NCBI GenBank assembly: GCA_963788585.1
Contig: CAWBHA010000003.1
Location: 1,240,001-1,304,000 of the forward strand
DNA length: 64,000 nt
Origin: Bog-473 sp963788585
GTDB taxonomy: Bacteria > Actinomycetota > Acidimicrobiia > Acidimicrobiales > RAAP-2
Reading direction: 5' to 3'
Shown here: piece after piece, positions 33,659 to 42,234 of the stretch
Position numbering within the stretch: position 1 is the first letter of the stretch
How the letters are laid out: each line of letters starts with the position of its first letter
The notes under the pieces: generated by a model
What the model saw: only the letters and a program-made list of their open reading frames with translations
Databases searched by the model: none
What the model was told of the DNA's origin: nothing
Program-made: the position numbers and the translations under genes

Positions 33659-35227
33659 TCATCGCTCCAGGCCCTCCAGGTATCTCTCGACGATGACCGG
33701 ATCACCGGCGTCCCGACGGAGCCCGACGTAGCGATCGGGTCGGATCGCCAACACGGTCAACCGCTCGATCCCGAGTTGCTCGGCGACGGCGCGATCGATC
33801 TGGCCAAGATCTGCGGTGGCGGGCTGGACGGAGAACCCGAGCACCGCATCGACCATGGCAGACCCCGCGAGCGATGTGTCGAGGACTCTCTTGAATTCCA
33901 GGACTTCCTCGGCATCTGCGTCAGCTCCCCCGAGCACCAACAACGTGTGGTTTGTCCGGTGGGTGAGTCGGTGGAGCGGAAGCTCGTCCCCGCCGAACGG
34001 ATGGACTGGCGCCGTGTTCGGAAGCCGCACACCGGGGGAAAGCAGGTCGTTGGTGTCACCAAGAACGATTCCGCAGCCGGCGTAGGAACGATCGAGCTCG
34101 GCGTGCGCGACGATCTCCGGGTGTGACGACTCGGGATCCGCGAAGGTCGATCGGATTCCGGAATCGTGTGCCAGCCGTTCTTCTGCCGAATGGATCGACT
34201 GGGCGGCCTCCGAATCTTCCCCGGATTGCGCTATCCGAAGGGCCACGGGACGGCGCTCGGCGTCGTAGCTCTCCAGCAGGCCAGGCCCACTAAGGCCGCG
34301 ACAGATCAGGGCCAACTTCCAGCCCAGGTTGAACGCATCCTGGAGCCCCGTGTTCATGCCGTGGCCTTCTGTTGGCGAGCAGACATGGGCGGCATCTCCG
34401 GCCAGGAGCACGTGGCCCGCTTTGAAGCGTGACGCCACGCCGGAGTGGCAGCGAAAGCGGACGGGGTTCTCGACGTCGGCGAACGTCACACTCGGGTCGT
34501 ACCGGCGGACGACCTCGGTGGCGTCGGCGACCAGATCGCTCGACTCCGCCTCCGGTCGTAGGTACACCCGCCAACGACGGCCAGGGAGCGGGGTCAGAAT
34601 CACGGTGGGAAGATCGAGATGGGCAAAAGTGAGGTCGTACTCCTCGCCCCATCCCTCGGTCGCGGCGTCGAACACGGCCCACGGCGACTCCACCTGCGTT
34701 CCGAGCAGGTCGATTCCCGCCAGGTTGCGAACGGAGCTCCGGAAACCGTCGCACCCGACTATCCATGCAACCGAGACCTCACTCGTATCGCCGCTCCGCT
34801 TTATCTCGGCCACGACACCGTCGGGCCCCGGACGCAGCCCGACCAAGCGGGTGGACCGGGTCACGGACCCGCCCTGCTCCCTGAGATAGTCGATGAGGAC
34901 GGATTCGGTCGTCTCTTCCGAGATGCCGATGTCGAATCCGTAGCTGCTTGCCTCCGAACCAAGGTGCAACTCGCCCAGAGTCTGTCCGTCTGAGCGAAAG
35001 CGGGCTCCCCTCACCCGCACCCCGGCGGCGAGTAGGCGGTCGATGACCCCGATGGCCTCGAAGATCTCGAGGGACCTGGGATGGATGACGGTTGCCCGGT
35101 CCCATCCGCGCGGCGCGTCCTCTTCGTCGATGAGCAGGCACGTGACGCCGCGCCGCGCCAGCTCTGCGGCCAGCAGGAGGCCGGTCGGCCCTGCGCCGAC
35201 CACCATGACCTGGGGTTCGGTCGGCAC
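33659..35227 (-). CDS. FAD-dependent aromatic monooxygenase (PHBH/TfdB-like)
   Basis: 522 residues from GTG 35227. The FAD-binding start VMVVGAGPTGLLLAAELARRG, the DG motif in IVGCDGFRSSVRN and the GD motif LAGDAAHVCSPTEGHGMN define group A flavoprotein hydroxylases such as PheA/TfdB/MhpA. The C-terminal 180 residues form the thioredoxin-like tail of that group. Likely a hydroxylase of a phenolic or related aromatic. TTG 35293 would add 22 residues. It is 87 bp downstream of the TetR-type gene on the same strand, so it is probably controlled by it. Confidence 0.88.
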   Translation of the reverse strand: MPTEPQVMVVGAGPTGLLLAAELARRGVTCLLIDEEDAPRGWDRATVIHPRSLEIFEAIGVIDRLLAAGVRVRGARFRSDGQTLGELHLGSEASSYGFDIGISEETTESVLIDYLREQGGSVTRSTRLVGLRPGPDGVVAEIKRSGDTSEVSVAWIVGCDGFRSSVRNLAGIDLLGTQVESPWAVFDAATEGWGEEYDLTFAHLDLPTVILTPLPGRRWRVYLRPEAESSDLVADATEVVRRYDPSVTFADVENPVRFRCHSGVASRFKAGHVLLAGDAAHVCSPTEGHGMNTGLQDAFNLGWKLALICRGLSGPGLLESYDAERRPVALRIAQSGEDSEAAQSIHSAEERLAHDSGIRSTFADPESSHPEIVAHAELDRSYAGCGIVLGDTNDLLSPGVRLPNTAPVHPFGGDELPLHRLTHRTNHTLLVLGGADADAEEVLEFKRVLDTSLAGSAMVDAVLGFSVQPATADLGQIDRAVAEQLGIERLTVLAIRPDRYVGLRRDAGDPVIVERYLEGLER

Positions 35228-35314
35228 GCTACGTGACTCTGCGGTCAAATCTGACTCCGTCGGTCGTGGCCCGTTCGCAATTCTGGACTGCAACGCTAGG
35301 AAACGAGTTCAAAT

Positions 35315-35896
35315 CTATGCGCGCACTCCGTCCAGCAGATGGCTCGCAGCAGAGGAGAAACGATTGCCGTCGCCCAAGGAGCGGGCGATGAGCATGGCCC
35401 CTTCGAGACCGCTCACGATCGACCGGGCCTCGTCGAGAGGCGATCCGGCGAACCTGAGTTGTCCGTCGCGAAGACCTTCAGCCAGAACTTCAGCGAGCCA
35501 AGCTTCGTTCTTCTCGAAGAAGACGGCTACCGCGCCTTGCATGCCGACGGAGAGCGTCTCGTACTCGGCGGCCAGCATGCCGCAGAGACACATTCGGCGG
35601 TGGCGCAGCACTTCGCCATAGAGATCGACGTACGCATCGAGCTTCTGCAGTGGGTCGGCGAGCGAGCCATCTATCTCGAGCAATGCTGCGACGAATCGAG
35701 TCGCGTAGCGGGAGATCAGGGCCTCTCCGAGGTCCGACTTCGTCGGAAAGTGATAGTGGAGCGCTGCGTTGGTGAGCCCCAACTCGGCGGCAACATCGGC
35801 GTAGCTGAAGGCGTTGAAGCCGCGGACCTGGACGAGACGCTCGGCGACGTCCAGTATCTGGTTTGCCGTCTCGGTTCTCTCCTGCGCCTGCGTCAT
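35315..35896 (-). CDS. TetR-family transcriptional repressor
   Basis: 193 residues. The N-terminal helix-turn-helix reads FNAFSYADVAAELGLTNAAL and then HYHFPTKSDLGEALI, the TetR signature. The C-terminal part carries a MCLCGMLAAEYETL ligand pocket segment as seen in TetR regulators of drug or aromatic responses. A GGAGG ribosome site is seven bases before ATG 35896. It is divergent from DUF1059, with a perfect 16-bp palindrome midway. It most likely represses itself, the monooxygenase and the DUF1059/SnoaL genes. Confidence 0.9.
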   Translation of the reverse strand: MTQAQERTETANQILDVAERLVQVRGFNAFSYADVAAELGLTNAALHYHFPTKSDLGEALISRYATRFVAALLEIDGSLADPLQKLDAYVDLYGEVLRHRRMCLCGMLAAEYETLSVGMQGAVAVFFEKNEAWLAEVLAEGLRDGQLRFAGSPLDEARSIVSGLEGAMLIARSLGDGNRFSSAASHLLDGVRA

Positions 35897-35942
35897 TCGC
35901 CCGCCTCCAGATCTCCCCAGGCCTAGCGTACCCCTTGACTTC

Positions 35943-35958
35943 TACCTACTAGTAGGTA
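35943..35958. promoter_or_regulatory. Perfect 16-bp palindrome, TetR operator candidate
   Basis: TACCTACTAGTAGGTA, 47 bp from the tetR start and 46 bp from the DUF1059 start. A TTGACT hexamer (35935-35940) and TAAGGT (35957-35962) flank it with 16-bp spacing, so bound repressor would block the rightward promoter. Confidence 0.78.
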
Positions 35959-36003
35959 AGGTGGTTGTCGGACTACGTCGGCCGAGGAGAAAAGGGGGTC
36001 CAC

Positions 36004-36198
36004 ATGGCCCGGAAGATGATCGACTGCCGGAGAGTGCCCAACGACATCGGCTGCACTCTCACCATCGCTGGCACAGAGGAGGAGACTGTCGACGCGGCGG
36101 CGGCGCATGCCGTTGCAAAGCACGGACACGAGGACACCCCTGAACTCAGGGAGACGATTCGGTCCAGCCTGGAGGATGTCTCGCCTGCGATGTCGTAG
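36004..36198 (+). CDS. DUF1059 small protein
   Basis: 64 residues. It reads KMIDCRRVPNDIGCTLTIAG and later AAAHAVAKHGHED, matching the DUF1059 layout with two Cys, an acidic helix and a His-Ala-x-x-x-His end. Function unknown. ATG 36004 follows an AAGGGGG ribosome site. First gene after the TetR-type palindrome, followed by the SnoaL-like gene (39-bp gap). Confidence 0.85.
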   Translation: MARKMIDCRRVPNDIGCTLTIAGTEEETVDAAAAHAVAKHGHEDTPELRETIRSSLEDVSPAMS

Positions 36199-36237
36199 AG
36201 GGGTTCGATCATTCTTCGTGCCGTACGTCCGAGAACG

Positions 36238-36576
36238 ATGAATTCCTCCGCGATCGTTGACGCGTTCTGTGCTGCATGGGGGGCCCACGACCTGGAGGCA
36301 ACCCTGGCGCTCATCACGGAAGACTGTGTCTTCGAGTCGACGGAACCAGGACCGGACGGGACCCGCTACGAGGGCCGTGATGCAATTCGCGCGGCTTGGC
36401 GACCGATCTTCGACGATGGAGATGCTCGCTTCCACGCCGAGGAGACGTTCTCGATGGGGGAGAGGGTGGTGCAGCGCTGGCGCTATTCATGGACGGGTGG
36501 CCACGTTCGGGGTGTCGATGTCTTTCGCGTTCGTGATGGTCTTGTCTCGGAAAAGCTCTCCTATGTGAAGGGTTGA
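36238..36576 (+). CDS. SnoaL-like/NTF2-fold protein
   Basis: 112 residues. The cone-shaped NTF2 fold is suggested by AIVDAFCAAWGAHDLEATLALI, EDCVFES, RYEGRDAIRAAW and RGVDVFRVRDGLVSEKLSY. Such proteins act as isomerases, cyclases or carriers of small hydrophobic molecules. ATG 36238 starts the domain. It follows DUF1059 and shares the TetR-type promoter region. No substrate clue beyond the nearby aromatic monooxygenase. Confidence 0.85.
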   Translation: MNSSAIVDAFCAAWGAHDLEATLALITEDCVFESTEPGPDGTRYEGRDAIRAAWRPIFDDGDARFHAEETFSMGERVVQRWRYSWTGGHVRGVDVFRVRDGLVSEKLSYVKG

Positions 36577-36718
36577 ACGAACCGAACGCCCACCGCCCTC
36601 TCGTTCCGCGACGAGGATCGCTATCGAGTCACCGGGGCGACGGAGCGGTCTGAGATTCGCTGAACCGGACCGGTCCGTATCGTCGGCGGAGAGCCAAGAC
36701 GACGCGTACGCTGGCCTG

Positions 36719-37348
36719 GTGACCGAGGTGATGAGCTCGTCTGTGCAAGAGGCCTTGGCCAGGCATCTTGCGGCGAGCGGGTTGCCGCCCGATGCGGGGG
36801 ATTCCGACCCCTTTGCGGTTGTCCGGATCTTCTACCTGCCGTATCCGATCCCGAACACGCGGGCGCGGAAGCGGGCGGTCCGGATACACGACCTGAACCA
36901 TCTGGTGAGCGGATACAGGACCGACAGGATCGGCGAGTTGGAGATCAGCGCATGGGAGCTGGCCAGTGGTGGCTGCCAGGACTATGGAGCCGCCTGGGTG
37001 CTCGACCTGGCCGGCTTGCTCGGGGGCCTGATAGTGGCGCCGAGCCGTACGGTGCGTGCGTTCTGGACGGGAAGGAGCCAGCAGAACCTCTACTCGTTCG
37101 AATACGAGGAGCTCCTGGGCCTGTCGATAGTGGATGCTCGCCGGCTGGCGAGCGAGCCGGAGCCCACTCGTCTTCGCCGAGCCCCGGCCGCGCTTCATCT
37201 CGCTGCTCTTGTCACGCTCGCTCTTCCGGCTGCCATTGCGATGTCCATCGCGTGGTACGTGCTGGTCCCCGCTTGGCTCTTCAGCCGCGCCCGGAGAAGA
37301 AGAGTTCGCTCGGCACAGCCGCCCGTGAGGGAGGGCCAACCCGGCTGA
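36719..37348 (+). CDS. Coq4-motif protein with C-terminal membrane hairpin
   Basis: 209 residues from GTG 36719 (ATG 36731 alternative). The sequence HDLNHLVSGYRTDRIGELE contains H-D-x-x-H-x11-E, the zinc motif of the COQ4 family of ubiquinone biosynthesis. Residues 155-190 form a hydrophobic pair (ALHLAALVTLALPAAIAMSI, then AWYVLVPAWLF), so it is probably membrane bound. Actinobacteria normally make menaquinone, so this may be a Coq4-like protein with another lipid role. No neighbour in quinone synthesis is seen. Confidence 0.65.
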   Translation: MTEVMSSSVQEALARHLAASGLPPDAGDSDPFAVVRIFYLPYPIPNTRARKRAVRIHDLNHLVSGYRTDRIGELEISAWELASGGCQDYGAAWVLDLAGLLGGLIVAPSRTVRAFWTGRSQQNLYSFEYEELLGLSIVDARRLASEPEPTRLRRAPAALHLAALVTLALPAAIAMSIAWYVLVPAWLFSRARRRRVRSAQPPVREGQPG

Positions 37349-37399
37349 GAAGAAGCGCTGGCTCCCCGTCGTTACCTCCGACGCGTATGTTCTCGGTCC

Positions 37400-37915
37400 A
37401 TGGTGCAGCAGGCTGTCGCCGATCTGGTTGGTCCGGATCTGCGCGTGCTCTTCTGCGGGATCAATCCCGGGAAGCTCTCGGGTGATCTGGGTCTGCACTT
37501 CGCCCGGCCGGGGAACCGGTTCTGGAAGTTGCTCTTTGCCGCCGGATTCACGAACTCCGTTCTGCGGCCCGCCGAACAACACACGCTGCCGTCGCTGGGC
37601 ATAGGCATCACGAATCTCGTGGCGCGGGCAACCTCTGCCGCCAGCGAGCTCAGTGTCGACGAATTGCGCGAAGGGGCAACAGAACTCGAGTCCAGAGTCG
37701 GTGTTCTTCGGCCCCGCTGCGTCGCCGTGCTGGGGCTCCAGGCGTACCGGTCGGCCTTTCTGAGACCGGGAGCCATCATCGGCCCACAGCCCGAGCGCCT
37801 CGGTGGCTCGCTTCTTTGGCTTCTGCCCAACCCGAGCGGTCTGCAGGCCCGCTATCAACTGCCCGAAATGAAGAAGATGTTCACGTCGCTCTTTGTCGCC
37901 ACAGCGGCTGGCTGA
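37400..37915 (+). CDS. mug: G/T(U)-mismatch uracil-DNA glycosylase, Mug family
   Basis: 171 residues. VLFCGINPGKLSGDLGLHFA is the active-site GxNPG of the Mug/TDG family, RPGNRFWKLL the DNA-binding loop, GIGITNLVARATSAASEL the following strand-helix, and LLPNPSGLQARY the C-terminal NPSG motif. Mug removes uracil and ethenocytosine opposite guanine. ATG 37400. No linked repair gene lies next to it; recA lies far downstream. Confidence 0.9.
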   Translation: MVQQAVADLVGPDLRVLFCGINPGKLSGDLGLHFARPGNRFWKLLFAAGFTNSVLRPAEQHTLPSLGIGITNLVARATSAASELSVDELREGATELESRVGVLRPRCVAVLGLQAYRSAFLRPGAIIGPQPERLGGSLLWLLPNPSGLQARYQLPEMKKMFTSLFVATAAG

Positions 37916-37974
37916 GGCGATTACCCCCGCTCCGGGTTCGACGCCATGGCAGTCGCGGTGCCTAACCTGAGGGG

Positions 37975-40900
37975 ATGCCCGTAGAGGCGTCGGAGAGCGC
38001 CGTTCTTCTCTTCACGGACATCGTCGAGTCGACCCGACTGATGACCGGAGTGTCGCCGGAGACGGCGGAGGAGATCCGGCGCGGGCACTTCGCGGTCCTG
38101 CGCGAAGCCGTCTCCGAGCACGGCGGCGAGGAGATCAAGAACCTGGGCGACGGGATGATGGTCCTCTTCACCTCCGCCGCGCGGGCCATTTCGTGTGCGG
38201 TCGCAATGCAGCAGGGCACGGAACGCGCGAACCACAACTCGGCGCACCCTATTGGGTTGCGCACGGGACTGAGCGGGGGCGACGTGATCCGCGATGAGGG
38301 CGACTGTTTCGGCGACCCGGTCGTCGAAGCCTCGCGGCTCTGTGCCAAGTGCGTTGGCGGTCAAGTCCTGGCCGCCGAGATCGTCCGCATCATGGCCGGG
38401 CGGCGTTGCCGGCACGAATGTCGGTCCGTCGGAGCCCTGGAGCTGAAGGGCTTGCCTGATCCGGTCTCCACCATCGAGGTGCTGTGGGAACCATTGACCC
38501 ACTCCCCCAACGGACCGGTACCTCTGCCCCGGACGCTGGAACTCCATTCGACGGTGGGGATCGTCGAGCGCGACGTCGAGCTGGCTCAGCTCGCCGACGC
38601 ACTGCATCGGACCACCGAGGAGAAGGGCCGCCAGCTGATCCTGATATCGGGTGAGGCCGGCCAGGGCAAGACCACGTTGGCGGCGGCAGCCGCCAGGGCC
38701 GGCTGGGAAGCCGGTGCGTGCGTGCTCTTCGGGCATTGCGACGAGGATCTGGGTGCGCCATACCAGCTCTTCGCTGAAGCTTTGCGTCACTATGCCCTCC
38801 ACGCTGACGGGCAGACGGCGATGCGCATGCTGCGCCCGTACGCGTCCGAGCTCGTGCGCCTGATCCCCGAACTGACCGAGCGCGTGCCCGACCTGGCGCC
38901 CTCGAAGGCCGCAGACTCCGACGCTGAGCGTTACATGCTCTTCGCCGCCGTGGTCTCGCTCCTCGCCTCACTGGGTGAGCGACAACCGGTCATCCTGGTC
39001 CTCGACGATCTGCAGTGGGCCGACAAGGGCAGTCTGCAGCTACTCAGGCACGTGGCCATTTCCGAACATGCGACGCGGCTGCTCGTCGTCGGGACCTACC
39101 GGGATACCGAATTGCACGGTTCGACTGCATTGGTCGAGCTGCTCGGGGCGCTGCGGCGGCTCAACGTCGAGACGAGAAGGATCGAGCTGTCGGGCCTCGA
39201 CGACGCCGGCGTGGCGCTGCTCATGGAGGGCTTCGCCGGTCATGCCCTCGACCCAGCCGCCCTCCGGTTGTCCAGTGCGGTGAGCCGCGAAACGAACGGC
39301 AACCCGTTCTTCGTCGTCGAGGTCCTCCGACACCTCGCCGAGACGGGTGCGATCTTCCGGGACGCCCTTGGCAAGTGGTCGGCCAGGTCGGACCTGGACC
39401 TGGAGTCCCTTCCGGACAGTGTCCGCGACGTGGTTCGGGCACGCGTGGTGCGGCTCCGTGAGGATTCCCAACGGGTCCTCTCGCTGGCCTCGGTGATCGG
39501 TCTCGAGTTCGATCTCGATCTGTTGTCGGAGGCGAGCCGGATTCCCGAGGACGCCCTCCTCGATTTGCTCGACGCGGCCAGGGCGGTGGCGCTCGTCCGG
39601 GAACACCCCGAAGGCGGTGGCAGGTACACGTTCACCCATCCACTGATTCAGCGGCTGGTCTATGAGGGGCTCGGATCGGCTCGGCAGGGACGGTACCACC
39701 GCGTCGTCGGCGAGGCATTGGAGGCACTTGGGAGTGACCACCGCGGCTACCGGGCGAGCGACTTGGCCCGTCATTGGGTGAACGCCACGAAGATGGTGGA
39801 TCTCGTGAAGGCCATCGACTACTCCAAACAAGCCGCCGACGCTGCGCTGGCAGGGTTGGCTCCGGACGACGCGGTCGGGTACTACACCCAAGCCCTCGAT
39901 CTCCACGACCGGCTGGACGAGCCCGACCGATTGCTCGAGGTCGACCTCACCATCGGCCTCGGTACGGCACAGCGCCAGAGTGGCGACGTACGGTTCCGCC
40001 AGACCCTCGTCGGCGCGGCGCACCAGGCTGAGGCACTCGGGGACATCGACCGCCTCGTCGCGGCAGCACTGGCCAATGACCGCGGGACCTTCAGCACCGT
40101 GAGTCAGCTCGATCACGAAAAGGTCGAGATCCTCGAGCTGGCCATTGCGCGGCTGCCCGAGAACGATCGGAAGCGCGCCCTGTTGCTCGCCCTCTTGTGC
40201 TCCGAGCTCACCGTGGGCAGTCCGCTCGAACAACGCCAGGGACTTGCAGCCGAGGCGCTCGCCATGGCGGAGGCGCACGGGGACAACGCTGTCACGGTGG
40301 TCGTCCTCAATCACGTCCAGATTCCGTTGGCGGTACCACCTCTGCTGGCGACATCGGCGGCACGGAGCACGAGGGCGCTCGAGCTCGCGCAACGCGTCGG
40401 AGATCCCGCTCTCCTGCGAGCCTCGGCGAGTGGCCGCCGTTACAGTGCCGGCTGCGAGGGCGACGTCGACGAGATGGACCGGTGCTTCGAGATCACCAAG
40501 CCGCTCGTGGAACAGCTGGACCAGCCCTTCATGGTGTGGGTCGAGTCGCTCCAACGATCCACGAGGGCGCTCATCGCGGGCGACGCGGATTCGGCGGAGC
40601 GGTTCGCCAACCTGGCCTTCCAGGTTGGGACCGAGAGCGGGCAGCCGGACGCGTTCATCGTCTATGGAGCACAGATGCTGATGGTCAGCTGGTGGCGCGG
40701 CAGCCTGGGCGACATGGTGCCGCTGATAGAGGCGGCCATCGCAGAAAATCCGGGCCTACCGTTCTTCAACGGGGTCCTCGCCATGGCGCATGCCGAGGGA
40801 GATCGCCCGGGACCGGCCCGCGAGATCCTCGCCCGTTTCGGAAAGAGCGACTACGAGCTGCCGATGGAGGTGACCTGGCTGACCGGGATGGTCGTGTACG

Positions 40901-41292
40901 CCGAGGCGGCTTCACAGACCGACGATGCCCGGGCTGCCTCGGCCTTGCTGGAACAGCTCCGCCCCTATGACGGTCAGTGGCACTACTCGGACATCGCCGC
41001 TGCCGGTCCGTTGTCGCGATCGCTCGGGAACCTCGCCACCGTTCTAGGCCGCTACGACGAGGCCGAGGACTACTTCGCGCGCGCGTGGGCGGCGAGCCAG
41101 GCCGCGCGAGCTTGGTTCTTCGCGGCCCGCACCGCTCTGTCGTGGGGGGCGATGCTCACGAGGCGTGGGAACGAAGGGGATGCCAAGTTGGCCCGAGAGA
41201 TGCTGACACGTGCCCAAGACCTGGGTGAGGAACACGGTTACGCGAACATCACACGGCGCGCTCGAGCGACGCAGGGGAACCCAGTGGCTTGA
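37975..41292 (+). CDS. Class III nucleotide cyclase / AAA-ATPase / TPR-like fusion 1
   Basis: 1105 residues. Residues 8-165 form a class III cyclase domain: VLLFTDIVEST with metal Asp15, IKNLGDGMMVLF with the second Asp and a Lys at the adenine position, and FGDPVVEASRLC with the transition-state Arg; the usual Asn two to four residues before this Arg is not present. Residues 190-560 are an STAND-type AAA ATPase with Walker A EAGQGKTT (about 229) and Walker B ILVLDDLQWAD (about 343). The rest is helical, TPR-like. The layout matches large actinobacterial cyclase-ATPase signal proteins. ATG 37975 follows GAGGGG. A paralogue lies at 42235. Confidence 0.88.
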   Translation: MPVEASESAVLLFTDIVESTRLMTGVSPETAEEIRRGHFAVLREAVSEHGGEEIKNLGDGMMVLFTSAARAISCAVAMQQGTERANHNSAHPIGLRTGLSGGDVIRDEGDCFGDPVVEASRLCAKCVGGQVLAAEIVRIMAGRRCRHECRSVGALELKGLPDPVSTIEVLWEPLTHSPNGPVPLPRTLELHSTVGIVERDVELAQLADALHRTTEEKGRQLILISGEAGQGKTTLAAAAARAGWEAGACVLFGHCDEDLGAPYQLFAEALRHYALHADGQTAMRMLRPYASELVRLIPELTERVPDLAPSKAADSDAERYMLFAAVVSLLASLGERQPVILVLDDLQWADKGSLQLLRHVAISEHATRLLVVGTYRDTELHGSTALVELLGALRRLNVETRRIELSGLDDAGVALLMEGFAGHALDPAALRLSSAVSRETNGNPFFVVEVLRHLAETGAIFRDALGKWSARSDLDLESLPDSVRDVVRARVVRLREDSQRVLSLASVIGLEFDLDLLSEASRIPEDALLDLLDAARAVALVREHPEGGGRYTFTHPLIQRLVYEGLGSARQGRYHRVVGEALEALGSDHRGYRASDLARHWVNATKMVDLVKAIDYSKQAADAALAGLAPDDAVGYYTQALDLHDRLDEPDRLLEVDLTIGLGTAQRQSGDVRFRQTLVGAAHQAEALGDIDRLVAAALANDRGTFSTVSQLDHEKVEILELAIARLPENDRKRALLLALLCSELTVGSPLEQRQGLAAEALAMAEAHGDNAVTVVVLNHVQIPLAVPPLLATSAARSTRALELAQRVGDPALLRASASGRRYSAGCEGDVDEMDRCFEITKPLVEQLDQPFMVWVESLQRSTRALIAGDADSAERFANLAFQVGTESGQPDAFIVYGAQMLMVSWWRGSLGDMVPLIEAAIAENPGLPFFNGVLAMAHAEGDRPGPAREILARFGKSDYELPMEVTWLTGMVVYAEAASQTDDARAASALLEQLRPYDGQWHYSDIAAAGPLSRSLGNLATVLGRYDEAEDYFARAWAASQAARAWFFAARTALSWGAMLTRRGNEGDAKLAREMLTRAQDLGEEHGYANITRRARATQGNPVA

Positions 41293-41686
41293 TCGCCATC
41301 GGTCTCGCGACGACCTGCTCCCGCTCGTCGACGCCGCGCAAGTCCTCGGATCGGCCGAGGTGGATGACGCCGACCTCCAGGTCACCGACGACGGCCGGAC
41401 CTTCGTGGCCGCCGATATTCTCGAGTCCAAGCAGATCTTCGCCCGCCGGGCGCGGGAGCGGGCTCCCCTCGTCCGGGCGATCTGCAATGCCCTCGAGACC
41501 ACGGAGGACGGGAACCTTGGAGAGGGCTTCTTCCTCGATCTGCTGCGGCGCGGATTCTCGGAGGACGAGGCTCGAGAGCAACTCAGGATCGCCATCGAAT
41601 GGGGCCGCTACGGCGAGCTCGTCGACCTCGACGCCAACACCGGGCAGCTCGCACTGGACCACACGTGGACTGCGGCCGACAACTGA
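41291..41686 (+). pseudogene. Orphan C-terminal fragment of a nitrate/sulfonate ABC ATPase (AAA_assoc_C)
   Basis: The open frame reads LLPLVDAAQVLGSAEVDDAD, LQVTDDGRTFVAADILESKQ, IFARRARERAPLVRAI and IEWGRYGELVDLDANTGQLAL. This is the AAA_assoc_C domain that closes NitT/TauT-type ABC transporter ATPases. The ATPase part is missing. The similarity starts exactly at the end of the cyclase gene, whose stop overlaps it in another frame. A recombination junction or deletion that fused the cyclase to the tail of an older transporter gene is the simplest explanation. It could still be expressed from a start inside the cyclase gene. Confidence 0.6.
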
Positions 41687-41793
41687 CCGCAGCATGACGT
41701 CGGTCCGACCAGGACGACCGCACCCCTCGATCTGCCAAACGACACAGGTGTGAAAAGCGCACGACAGTGCGTGTCGCCCGGCGACGCCGGGCA

Positions 41794-41971
41794 ACACCCT
41801 CGCCTGCAAAACGCCCGGCGAAGGCTCTCGTAGGCTGGCCCGGTACGGAGTTCAGCGCAGCGATCACGGACACGATCCGGAAAAGGGTCCACGGTCAGAG
41901 GGCGAAACTCCTGCGGGAGAGGCGCGAGACGGCCGAATCGGACTCACTGCTCGTCAGCGGCAAGCAGTCCA
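41794..41971 (+). repeat. Attachment-site copy A: 5' flank and 5' half of tRNA-Ser, decayed
   Basis: 41794-41951 matches 48136-48293 closely, including the region before tRNA-Ser and its first 36 bases (41916-41951, one base shorter). The match ends at the anticodon GCT. After it ACTGCT-N11-AAGCAGT forms an inverted repeat over the anticodon loop, as in tyrosine-recombinase core sites. About 110 bp further, at 42061-42080, GTGGCCAGGATTATGGCCAG recurs in diverged form near copy C. The 548-bp gap between the transporter fragment and the second cyclase gene holds only this material and a hairpin (41776-41792). Confidence 0.72.
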
Positions 41972-42234
41972 ATCCCTTCCGGAGGTTCCATCCGGCTGCG
42001 TCACGGTCTGGCCCTTTGTCTCCCTCGTCCGTTGCCATCCCAGGCGGTGCTGTGGGATTTGTGGCCAGGATTATGGCCAGGAAAGAGCTGCTGGTCTGGT
42101 CGAGCTCTGATGCTCGGTTGAAGGTTCAGCGGCACTCCTGAATCCCATCCCAGGCCTCCATGGGGTCGCCCTTTGCAACTCAGGTGACGGACGCCCCGCT
42201 CTCGCCTAACATTGATCGACTGGGAGCGGAACAC

